Origin: a marine bacterium B5-7
GTDB lineage: Bacteria > Pseudomonadota > Gammaproteobacteria > Arenicellales > CAJQKF01
Length of the DNA: 32,408 nt
NCBI GenBank assembly: GCA_021604525.1
Contig: BQJD01000042.1
Coordinates: 1 to 32,408, forward strand
Direction: 5' to 3'
Shown: positions 25,485 through 32,408 of the stretch, in pieces
Numbering within the stretch: position 1 is the stretch's first letter
How the letters are laid out: every line of letters begins with the position of its first letter
The notes under the pieces: generated by a model
Seen by the model: the letters and a program-made list of their open reading frames with translations, nothing else
Database searches by the model: none
Told to the model about the DNA's origin: nothing
Made by a program: the position numbers and the translations under genes

Positions 25485-25934
25485 TCAGGTACTTCCATCA
25501 AACCATTTCAAATTATGACGATCCCATTTCGGTTCTTCGTGGTTGTCACGTTGGAATCCCGAATCCGATTCAAAGTGGAGCACTTGAATAATTTCCGCAT
25601 CTTCTTCACTCTCACACTCGAATCGATAACGATTATTACGCGGCAGCATGATGCCTTGCATCGGCCCGAATTCACCGAATAGCTCATTATTATCACCATA
25701 AAAACGAACCCTTCCAGAAATCACCATCCAGAAACCATCAACCGTCCTGTGTGAGTGCAAGTGTTCTCCGCCGCCTTTTCGGATAACGTGCACCGATCCC
25801 CTCATGGTAGGACTTTTACACAATACAACGATCTCTTTTTGACCCTTGTGGTCATCGGATGGTTTGCGATAAGCAAACGTGCTTGGAGGTGTAATCTCGA
25901 CGAGATTATCTTGAGACGAGTCATTTTTTGTCAT
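25485..25934 (-). CDS. Cupin-domain protein
   Basis: A 149-aa small beta-barrel protein. The cupin motif 1 region is IRKGGGEHLHSHRTVDGFWM, with metal-ligand-type His residues (GxHxH), followed by VISGRVRFYGD. The second motif is weaker (GIMLPRNNRYRFECESEEDAEI). The C-terminus has DNHEEPKWDRHNLKWFDG. ATG 25934 is used; a TTG six codons upstream is possible. No specific activity can be assigned; cupins of this size include sugar-modifying epimerases, dioxygenases and sensors. It lies opposite to both neighbours, with its promoter in the 434-bp gap shared with the decarboxylase gene. Confidence 0.8.
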   Translation of the reverse strand: MTKNDSSQDNLVEITPPSTFAYRKPSDDHKGQKEIVVLCKSPTMRGSVHVIRKGGGEHLHSHRTVDGFWMVISGRVRFYGDNNELFGEFGPMQGIMLPRNNRYRFECESEEDAEIIQVLHFESDSGFQRDNHEEPKWDRHNLKWFDGST

Positions 25935-25970
25935 TGAATATACCGTCAGCAATCAATCAGTAGAGTATCG

Positions 25971-25990
25971 GTAACGTGATTCACGGTTAC
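25971..25990. promoter_or_regulatory. Imperfect palindrome upstream of the cupin gene
   Basis: GTAACGTGAT-TCACGGTTAC has arms GTAACGTGA and TCACGGTTAC that pair with one extra base. It is centred about 46 bp upstream of the cupin ATG, a position where an operator would overlap the promoter. Function is inferred. Confidence 0.3.
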
Positions 25991-26386
25991 TAAATATTAA
26001 ACACAGCATTCCATTCATGACGAATGATAAACCAACCTCGCTATCATGCAACACATTACATTGAACTATAGTCCTGCAGGAATGAAAACCTTTCCAAATG
26101 GATCAACATGAAAATTATATGCATTTTTTCAGTTCTCCTTCGCTGCAATGACAACTTTTGTTGCACGACAACATTCTCATTCTGGAACGGCCTGTACCTG
26201 TAAGTTGCAATGTCCAACATCAGTTGGCTGCATTGACTTTATGCATACTTGATTAACCGTTATACCCTTTTCTATCCAGCGCCAAATATTTATCAACATG
26301 ACGCAAAGTCTGCTACGTGTAATACTCAAAGAGTATTTAATGGCAACATATTAGATCCAACCGTGTAGTAGCAATTCGAGGAAATC
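25991..26386. other. Long divergent intergenic region (cupin / decarboxylase)
   Basis: About 400 AT-rich bases with no recognisable coding frame and no tRNA. It should hold the decarboxylase promoter. TTGACT at 26233 and TTATAC at 26260 resemble promoter boxes but are spaced 21 bases apart, too far for an ordinary sigma-70 site. The decarboxylase ribosome site GAGGAA (26378-26383) is good. Confidence 0.45.
26321..26337. promoter_or_regulatory. Perfect inverted repeat in decarboxylase leader
   Basis: AATACTC-AAA-GAGTATT, seven-base arms with a three-base centre, ends 49 bp before the decarboxylase ATG. Its short spacing suits a dimeric regulator site or a small mRNA hairpin; it is too AT-rich and lacks a T-run for a terminator. 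Confidence 0.35.
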
Positions 26387-29245
26387 ATGCCTGACAATTC
26401 CCCTCAGATACTCAGAAAATCACTGGATTTTTACCACAGTGCGAGTCAATTGCGTTTCGATACATGGCATCGACTCGAACACTATACATCGCAATTAACC
26501 TCTCGTTCAGCGAGGAAGGCGGATGTTGCCCGCTTCAGAAAAGCAGCGCACGACGCGATGACAATGCTTGAAACCATCGAGTATTACACTGCTTTTCCAT
26601 CGCGTGAAGATTTTCGAATTCTCTGGCAGGTATTCGAACGGGAGGACTACACCATCTTTGCACGGATGGTCGAGCAACTGGTTCGCTCATTAACCAACCA
26701 TTCGTACCGACGCAGCACATTTTCATCGATCAGGAAAATTGCTGAAGGCGAGGAACTCGATGTAGAGGAGGAAGGTGATCCGCTGGATCTCGATGGCCCA
26801 CTTGCCAAGCCGTATTTCGAAGTGCTGTTCGTCGAAGAGATGACCATTGATGAGGAGAACAGGCTCCGATCCGGCTTAAGGAGCATGCGGCGGGCTGAGG
26901 ATCGTTTCATATACGAACTGATATCTGTACCCACATTTGAAGATGCCCTGATCGCCATTTTGTTTAATTACAATATTCAGGCATGCGTTATTCGTTACGG
27001 ATTTCCCTTTCGCTCAAAGAACCAACTCGACATACTGCAACGCTATCTCGCCGGATTAAGTGATTCCGATGCTGAAGAACAGCCTGACACCGATCGTGGA
27101 CCGCTGCTCGGTGCCATGATGTCCGAACTTAGACCGGAACTTGATCTCTACCTTGTCACTGATGTTGCGGTCGAAGAAATCGCAGCAACCATAACTGAAA
27201 AGTTTCGACGCATTTTCTATCGCCAGGAAGATTATCTTGAGCTTCATCTGGCGATACTGCGTGGTATAGAAAGTCGTTATCAAACTCCGTTTTTTACTGC
27301 GCTCAAAGACTATAGCCGTAAACCGACCGGCGTATTTCATGCCATGCCGATCTCACGCGGCAAATCGCTGACCAAGTCGAAATGGATCCGTGACATGATG
27401 CAGTTCTATGGAATGAACGTGTTTCTAGCGGAAACCTCAGCGACATCGGGCGGTCTCGATTCGCTTCTTCAGCCACACGGACCACTAAAAAAAGCCCAGG
27501 AGCTTGCTGCACGCGCATTCGGGGCACGTCGCACCTATTTCTCAACAAACGGCACATCCACTTCCAACAAGATTGTTGTTCAGGCATTGATCAAGCCCGG
27601 TGATATTGTTCTTATAGATCGAGACTGCCATAAGTCGCATCATTACGGTCTGGTGCTGGCGGGTGCCATGGTGTCCTACCTCGATTCCTATCCACTCGAC
27701 GATTACTCCATGTACGGAGCGGTGCCGCTCACCGACATCAAGCGTCGGTTACTTGAGTATAAAAGCGCCGGACTGCTGGATCGGGTACGGATGCTGTTAC
27801 TGACCAACTGTACCTTTGACGGCGTGGTCTATAACGTCGAACAGGTTATGGAGGAATGCCTCGCCATCAAACCGGATCTTATCTTCCTCTGGGACGAGGC
27901 ATGGTTTGCGTTTGCCAGCTTTCATCCAACCTATCGCAAACGTACCGCCATGTATTGCGCACGTACACTGGAAGCACGTTACCGTAGCATTTCATACCAG
28001 GAGACCTATAAACCTTTCCGTAAGCAGCTCGATAAGCTTGAAGCAAAAAATGATACCGAAGGCTTGATTCATACACGGCTGATGCCCGATCCCGAACTTG
28101 TCAAAATCCGGGTTTATGCAACACAGTCGACACATAAGACACTGACATCCCTGCGTCAGGGATCGATGATCCACATATATGATCAGCAGTTTCGACATAA
28201 GGTCGATGAGTCTTTTTCCGAGGCCTTCATGACTCACACATCCACCTCGCCCAACTACCAGATTCTGGCATCGCTGGACATCGGGCGGCGTCAGGTCGAA
28301 CTCGAAGGATATGAGCTCGTGCAAAAGCAGCTCGATCTTGCCATGGCGTTGCGCGAACGGATCGCCACCCACGAGTTGTTGAGCAAGTATTTCAGCGTAC
28401 TGGTGGCAAGCGACATGGTTCCGGAAGAATTTCGCCCATCAGGCATCGATTCTTACTTCGACCCCGTAACAGGTTGGAGAAACATGAGAATGGAGGAGGC
28501 CTGGGCGAGTGATCACTTTGTTGTCGATCCTACCCGCATCACTTTGTATATTGGCAAAACCGGTGTCGATGGCGATACATTCAAAAATCGTTATCTAATG
28601 GATAAATACGGCATCCAGATCAACAAGACATCACGTAACACGGTGCTGTTCATGACCAATATTGGCACCACCCGCAGTTCCGTAGCCTACCTGATCGGCG
28701 TGCTGGTAAAGATAGCCAACGAACTTGACCGTGAATGGAACGACAGTAGCCCGCGTGAACGAAAACTTTTCGACAAACGCGTCCATTCATTAACGACCGA
28801 TCTTCCACCGCTACCGGACTTCAGCCGCTTTCATCCTGTGTTCAGCACGGGTCGGGAGTCCGGCACACCGGATGGCGATATCCGCACTGCTTACTTCCTC
28901 GCCTATGACGAGCGCTTTTGTGACTACCTGCGCATCGACGAGGATCTGATCGACCAGGAACTCGCCGCCGGTCGCGACGTGGTATCGGCGGGTTTCGTCA
29001 TTCCTTATCCGCCGGGCTTCCCGATCCTCGTTCCCGGCCAAATATTGAGCCAGGAGATATTGACTTTCATGCGCGCGCTGGACGTTAAGGAGATTCATGG
29101 TTATCGACAGGAACTTGGGCTGCGTGTTTTTCTCGATGAAGCACTTGCTTCCGTACGCCAGACACCAATCCCTGTCACTGTCGCGGATATTGCAGCGGAT
29201 ATTGCACCCGACCCTGGCTCCCATGAAGAGCCTGCGGAAGATTGA
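26387..29245 (+). CDS. Orn/Lys/Arg decarboxylase-family PLP enzyme (long form)
   Basis: A 952-aa fold-type I PLP enzyme related to bacterial ornithine/lysine/arginine decarboxylases (about 710-755 aa), with an N-terminal region of about 300 residues that I cannot assign. The PLP core begins near 310: AETSATSGGLDSLLQPHGPL, FSTNGTSTSNKIVVQ (385-399), DRDCHKSHHYGLVLAGA (411-427), LLTNCTFDGVVYNV, FLWDEAWFAF (Asp503 binds the pyridine nitrogen) and ATQSTHKTLTSLRQGSMIHI with the Schiff-base Lys584. The C-terminal block has IPYPPGFPILVPGQ, as in Arg/Lys decarboxylases. Arginine is the likeliest substrate because cyanophycin breakdown would supply it, but Lys or Orn cannot be excluded. It is first in a cassette with an ATP-grasp and a C45 enzyme. 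Confidence 0.88.
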   Translation: MPDNSPQILRKSLDFYHSASQLRFDTWHRLEHYTSQLTSRSARKADVARFRKAAHDAMTMLETIEYYTAFPSREDFRILWQVFEREDYTIFARMVEQLVRSLTNHSYRRSTFSSIRKIAEGEELDVEEEGDPLDLDGPLAKPYFEVLFVEEMTIDEENRLRSGLRSMRRAEDRFIYELISVPTFEDALIAILFNYNIQACVIRYGFPFRSKNQLDILQRYLAGLSDSDAEEQPDTDRGPLLGAMMSELRPELDLYLVTDVAVEEIAATITEKFRRIFYRQEDYLELHLAILRGIESRYQTPFFTALKDYSRKPTGVFHAMPISRGKSLTKSKWIRDMMQFYGMNVFLAETSATSGGLDSLLQPHGPLKKAQELAARAFGARRTYFSTNGTSTSNKIVVQALIKPGDIVLIDRDCHKSHHYGLVLAGAMVSYLDSYPLDDYSMYGAVPLTDIKRRLLEYKSAGLLDRVRMLLLTNCTFDGVVYNVEQVMEECLAIKPDLIFLWDEAWFAFASFHPTYRKRTAMYCARTLEARYRSISYQETYKPFRKQLDKLEAKNDTEGLIHTRLMPDPELVKIRVYATQSTHKTLTSLRQGSMIHIYDQQFRHKVDESFSEAFMTHTSTSPNYQILASLDIGRRQVELEGYELVQKQLDLAMALRERIATHELLSKYFSVLVASDMVPEEFRPSGIDSYFDPVTGWRNMRMEEAWASDHFVVDPTRITLYIGKTGVDGDTFKNRYLMDKYGIQINKTSRNTVLFMTNIGTTRSSVAYLIGVLVKIANELDREWNDSSPRERKLFDKRVHSLTTDLPPLPDFSRFHPVFSTGRESGTPDGDIRTAYFLAYDERFCDYLRIDEDLIDQELAAGRDVVSAGFVIPYPPGFPILVPGQILSQEILTFMRALDVKEIHGYRQELGLRVFLDEALASVRQTPIPVTVADIAADIAPDPGSHEEPAED

Positions 29246-29393
29246 TTACATTACCAGTTAGTATTGGAACAGCACTGTGATGGAGTTCATGAAGGTCTTC
29301 AACACCCGTCGTTACATACAATGTTTGCGCAATTTTTTTAAAGAACCTGATAAAGAACCAATTAATACACGAGAAAAGTCGAGGAGTAGCCCC

Positions 29394-30851
29394 GTGACCA
29401 AGCTCAAAAATATATCTGACATTCGTCGTTATTTTCATCGCAACGAAACGCCGATCTTCTTTTTTAGTGCAACGAATTTCAATCTCCTGGGTATCAGTGA
29501 GTGGGTACGCAATTTCCATTACATCAACTATATCGATTGCTTCGACGGCAGGCATCCGAGCGTGTTTGTTCCGTCTGAAGCGCCGCACCGCGAATTCGAA
29601 GGCATCGAGGATATCAACAACTACTTGTTACAACACAAGGAGGTAATCGACTTCATAGAAAAACGCGGCCCAGGTGGCAAAGCTGTATTTTTGATGTTCG
29701 ATGAAGAAACTGAATCTCTTTGCGCGGAACTTGGACTCGACATCTGGTTTCCATCGGCAGAATTGCGTAGCCGGGTGGACAACAAAATCGAGACTGTCCG
29801 CATAGGCGACAAGGCCGGTGTTCCAAGCGTGCCAAATGTGCTTGCAAAAGTAGATAGCTATGAGACATTGCGCAATGTCTCAGGCGACCTTGGCGAGCAT
29901 CTTGTTGTGCAGTCCGCCTTCGGCGACTCGGGTAAAACCACCTGGTTTATATCCGACGAAGCGGATTATAAAAAGTATGCAAAGGAAATCGAACGGGAAC
30001 CTGAAATCAAGATCATGAAGCGTGTCAATGTTCGCGGTTCCGCAATCGAGGCATGCACCACCAAACAAGGTACTATTGTTGGTCCCTTGATGACCGAGTT
30101 GGTCGGCTTCAAGGAATTGACCCCATACAAGGGTGGCTGGTGCGGTAACGAGATATTTGCCGACGCCTTCACCCAGGATGTTCGCGACAAGGCGCGCGAA
30201 TACACCTACAAATTTGGCGAAGCATTGCGTGAATCCGGTTATCGCGGCTATTTTGAACTGGATTTTCTCATCGATCAGGACAATGGTGAGCTTTATCTCG
30301 GCGAACTCAATCCGCGTGTGACCGGCGCGAGTACAATGACCAACAGCGCGGCATTTGCACACGCCGATGCGCCCTTGTTTCTGTTTCACCTGCTTGAATT
30401 TTCCGACATCGAGTTCGATCTTGATGTCGAAGAGTTGAATAACCGCTGGGCAGACTCCGAGAACATTGATAGCTGGAGCCAGTTGGTCATCAAGTTTTGC
30501 GACGATCGTGTCGAATGGGTCAGCGCAGCGCCTGAATCCGGAATATGGCGCCTTGAAGACGATGGTCGTATGGTCTACCGGCGGTTCGACTATCACCGGC
30601 GTGGAATTGAAACGGAAAAAGAAGGCTTTTACCTGCGAATCGTCGGAGAAAACGATTATTTTTACAAAGGTGCCGATCTCGGCATATTAATTACCCGTGG
30701 ACGCTTGATGAATGACGACTTCACACTCAATGAAAGGGCGTTACGCTGGATACGCGATATTCGCAGTGCCTACGCTTCGCAATCAATTGAAAATGTCAAC
30801 CAGGACAATGTTCCGATGAGCCTTGAAGCAGGCGCATTTAAAATTCTTTAG
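29394..30851 (+). CDS. ATP-grasp ligase (biotin-carboxylase-like)
   Basis: A 485-aa ATP-grasp enzyme, a fold that makes acyl-phosphates and joins them to an amine or thiol. The glycine-rich loop is VQSAFGDSGKTTW (172-184). The metal-binding end of the domain is ELDFLIDQDNGELYLGELNP (288-307) with RVTGAS, where Glu and Asn bind Mg-ATP. The N-terminal FFFSATNFNLLGISEW and YIDCFDGRHPSVFVP are conserved in a group often labelled biotin carboxylase, but no biotin-carrier domain is present. I prefer GTG 29394, which has GAGGAG seven bases upstream; a start at 29277 or 29280 would add 38-39 residues with a weaker ribosome site. The C45 gene starts 11 bp after the stop. Confidence 0.85.
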   Translation: MTKLKNISDIRRYFHRNETPIFFFSATNFNLLGISEWVRNFHYINYIDCFDGRHPSVFVPSEAPHREFEGIEDINNYLLQHKEVIDFIEKRGPGGKAVFLMFDEETESLCAELGLDIWFPSAELRSRVDNKIETVRIGDKAGVPSVPNVLAKVDSYETLRNVSGDLGEHLVVQSAFGDSGKTTWFISDEADYKKYAKEIEREPEIKIMKRVNVRGSAIEACTTKQGTIVGPLMTELVGFKELTPYKGGWCGNEIFADAFTQDVRDKAREYTYKFGEALRESGYRGYFELDFLIDQDNGELYLGELNPRVTGASTMTNSAAFAHADAPLFLFHLLEFSDIEFDLDVEELNNRWADSENIDSWSQLVIKFCDDRVEWVSAAPESGIWRLEDDGRMVYRRFDYHRRGIETEKEGFYLRIVGENDYFYKGADLGILITRGRLMNDDFTLNERALRWIRDIRSAYASQSIENVNQDNVPMSLEAGAFKIL

Positions 30852-30862
30852 CCGGAACCACG

Positions 30863-31900
30863 ATGCAGTTACGTTTTCAATCCGTATACGAGCCACGCCC
30901 TGACGGCAACTGGCTGAAACTTCTTTCAAGGCATTGGAGTGCCTACGAGAAGTGGTTCCTGTCCGAAGGTGATGCGGCACGACCCAGTTACCTAAAGACG
31001 CGCCAGATGCTACGCAAGCACATGCCCGAATTGATGCCGACATATGAGCGCCTTGTCGATCTCGCGGGCGGTTCTGATATGACCGCACGATTTCTCGGCC
31101 ATTATTGTCCGCCACCATATATCTCGGGCTGCTCTCAAGCCATCTGGCCGGATCCAGATCAGGCACTGCTGATTCGAAACTATGACTATAGTCCGAGCCT
31201 GTGCGAAGGTACTTTGTTATACAGTTGCTGGAACGGTCGTAAGGTCATTGCCATGAGCGACTGCTTGTGGGGCGTGCTCGACGGCATGAACGATGCGGGA
31301 CTTGCAGTTTCGCTTTCGTTCGGTGGGCGACGGGTTGTCGGTGAAGGCTTTGGAGTACCTCTCATACTGCGTTACATACTTGAATTTTGCGAAACGGTTG
31401 AAGAAGCCACCCGTGCATTGGGCCGAATCCCGACGCACATGTCATACAATGTCACCGTACTCGACAAAAGTAATCAATATCGAACCGCATTCGTTTCCCC
31501 CGACCGACGCGTGGTCATTCGTCAGCTACCGGTAGCCACCAACCATCAGGGTCGCGTCGAGTGGCAAACACACGCCGAGGCAACGGCTTCCACCGAGCGT
31601 GAAAGTTTCCTGATCAATCGTCTGGCAGACAGCGAGGAAACTGAAGGCAATTTCATCGACTCATTCCTGCAACCACCCTTATATTCAACCGCCTACAAGC
31701 GTGGCTTCGGTACGTTATACACAGCCTGGTATCGGCCTCAAGAAGGTGAGATGGCGCTCATGTGGCCGGGATCGTCACTGGTTCAAAACTTCACGAATTT
31801 TACCGAAGAAAGCCGTACGATTCGCTATGACGGTATTACGGAAGAAGTCGATGAAGTGCAGGCAAGCCAACACGAAAGGGCTTCTCTGATGGCGTTGTAA
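30863..31900 (+). CDS. C45-type Ntn hydrolase / acyltransferase
   Basis: A 345-aa protein of the acyl-CoA:6-aminopenicillanate acyltransferase (C45) type. These enzymes cleave themselves before a Cys, which becomes the N-terminal nucleophile, then hydrolyse or transfer amide-linked acyl groups. The site is YISGCSQAIW with Cys90, followed by ALLIRNYDYSPSLCEG, the typical strand after the nucleophile. SDCLWGVLDGMNDAGLAVSLSFGG is the second conserved block (WG..DGMNxxGLxxS), and THMSYNVTVLDKS is the third. No signal peptide is seen, so it should be cytosolic. It is last in the decarboxylase-ATP-grasp-C45 cassette. Confidence 0.85.
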   Translation: MQLRFQSVYEPRPDGNWLKLLSRHWSAYEKWFLSEGDAARPSYLKTRQMLRKHMPELMPTYERLVDLAGGSDMTARFLGHYCPPPYISGCSQAIWPDPDQALLIRNYDYSPSLCEGTLLYSCWNGRKVIAMSDCLWGVLDGMNDAGLAVSLSFGGRRVVGEGFGVPLILRYILEFCETVEEATRALGRIPTHMSYNVTVLDKSNQYRTAFVSPDRRVVIRQLPVATNHQGRVEWQTHAEATASTERESFLINRLADSEETEGNFIDSFLQPPLYSTAYKRGFGTLYTAWYRPQEGEMALMWPGSSLVQNFTNFTEESRTIRYDGITEEVDEVQASQHERASLMAL

Positions 31901-32174
31901 AAAAGCTAAATCGAACCATTCCCGCCGTTGAAGGAGATGGTCAGCTGGAACCTGACACTGTCCCAATTGACCATCCATTTCCCTCAACGACTGGATGATC
32001 ACATCAGCCTGGGACTAACCAGCGCTGACACAGAGTTTTGAACACCCTCAGCTTTCATGATTCTGACAAGACTTTCCGGGTTTCTATAGTAGACGATTGA
32101 CAATGGTTTCTCTTTGTAAAATTAGTAACAATCCCAAAACGATTTCTACTATAGTCGGACCTGAATAATTCCGT
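31901..32174. other. Intergenic region before the transposase end
   Basis: No recognisable gene. On the minus strand a 22-codon frame reads MVNWDSVRFQLTISFNGG and ends GNGSI; it could be the remnant of a mobile-element gene, but it has no partner sequence here. No rho-independent terminator is evident after the C45 gene. The right part contains the inverted repeat at 32084-32154. Confidence 0.35.
32084..32154. repeat. 10-bp inverted repeat flanking 51 bp, next to the transposase end
   Basis: CTATAGTAGA (32084-32093) and TCTACTATAG (32145-32154) are perfect complements. The right arm lies about 20 bases past the transposase stop, near TAGTCGGACCTGAATAA, where the IS end would be expected. It could be an IS-end hairpin, a tiny MITE-like relic or a chromosomal hairpin hit by the IS. 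The other IS end is outside the window. Confidence 0.5.
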
Positions 32175-32408
32175 TTAAACGGTTTGGACTCGATTTACGT
32201 AATGATCGGATGCAAACATCACGCCCATCGCGTCTTTAAACAGCCGCAGAATCCAGGCGCAAAAAGGCCGGGCCCGCAGCCAGGCCAGCACCTTGCGTAG
32301 ATTGTGACCACTGGCCACCAGTAACACATTCATCGCATCACCATCCGTACCCTTGAGATAGTTGCGGCCAAGATGTCCATCGTTCTTCATGTGGCCAATC
32401 TCAGGTTC
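32175..32408 (-). CDS. IS5-family-like transposase, C-terminal fragment (off right edge)
   Basis: The minus-strand frame is open from the window edge to TAA at 32175, giving 77 residues, so this is the 3' end of a longer gene that starts beyond the window. EIGHMKNDGHLGRNYLKGTDG followed by DAMNVLLVASGHNLRKVLAWL is the conserved C-terminal signature of IS5-group DDE transposases (the catalytic Glu helix with LxR and the GHNLR motif). The internal Met at 32390 is not the start. Whether the element is intact cannot be judged. It marks insertion of a mobile element just downstream of the C45 gene. Confidence 0.85.
   Translation of the reverse strand, partial: EPEIGHMKNDGHLGRNYLKGTDGDAMNVLLVASGHNLRKVLAWLRARPFCAWILRLFKDAMGVMFASDHYVNRVQTV

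Noticed and set aside
29880-30596. 238-aa open frame antisense to the ATP-grasp gene
   Set aside because: The opposite strand has clear ATP-grasp motifs over this whole interval; the antisense protein resembles nothing.
1-32408. CRISPR array, tRNA or rRNA genes, riboswitch
   Set aside because: No regularly spaced repeats, cloverleaf sequences, rRNA-like stretches or known riboswitch cores were seen by reading; a covariance-model search was not possible.

Overview
The window looks like chromosomal DNA of a Gram-negative proteobacterium, probably an uncultured, marine-type gammaproteobacterium. This rests on roughly 50% GC, a tripartite tricarboxylate (TTT) transporter, protocatechuate 4,5-cleavage genes and a proteobacterial-style cyanophycin cluster. 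The taxonomy is inferred from gene content only. No rRNA, tRNA, CRISPR array or prophage was seen.

Region 1 (1-6.8 kb, all minus strand) encodes the complete protocatechuate 4,5-cleavage pathway, in transcription order ligA-ligB-ligC-ligI-ligK-ligJ-ligU/galD. The last gene runs off the left edge. Many junctions overlap or nearly touch. A TetR-type regulator lies directly upstream, with nested GTAC palindromes and a tandem 8-bp repeat in its own promoter. Protocatechuate would be converted to pyruvate plus oxaloacetate.

Region 2 (7.2-11.3 kb) holds a YCII/DGPF-like small protein divergent from a PucR-type regulator, a DOPA 4,5-dioxygenase-like protein, a class I SAM methyltransferase and a LicD-type transferase. 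The dioxygenase fits the aromatic-catabolism theme.

Region 3 (11.5-20.1 kb, plus strand) is a cyanophycin module: isoaspartyl dipeptidase, cyanophycinase, cyanophycin synthetase, a second Mur-ligase-like protein without an ATP-grasp half, and a 682-aa membrane protein with one EF-hand-like loop that I cannot name. Together these would polymerise Asp and Arg into a nitrogen reserve and break it back down to free amino acids.

Region 4 (20.3-23.4 kb) is a TTT uptake operon (TctC-TctB-TctA type). Region 5 (23.5-26 kb) has a HxGH cytidylyltransferase, a divergent asparagine-synthetase-like protein and, convergently, a cupin protein.

Region 6 (26.4-31.9 kb, plus strand) is a three-gene cassette: a 952-aa Orn/Lys/Arg-decarboxylase-type PLP enzyme, an ATP-grasp ligase and a C45-type Ntn hydrolase/acyltransferase. 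It resembles a small amine-amide pathway and is the best candidate for an undescribed system here. Its position downstream of the cyanophycin genes suggests a possible arginine supply. The right edge carries the 3' end of an IS5-type transposase and a short inverted repeat.
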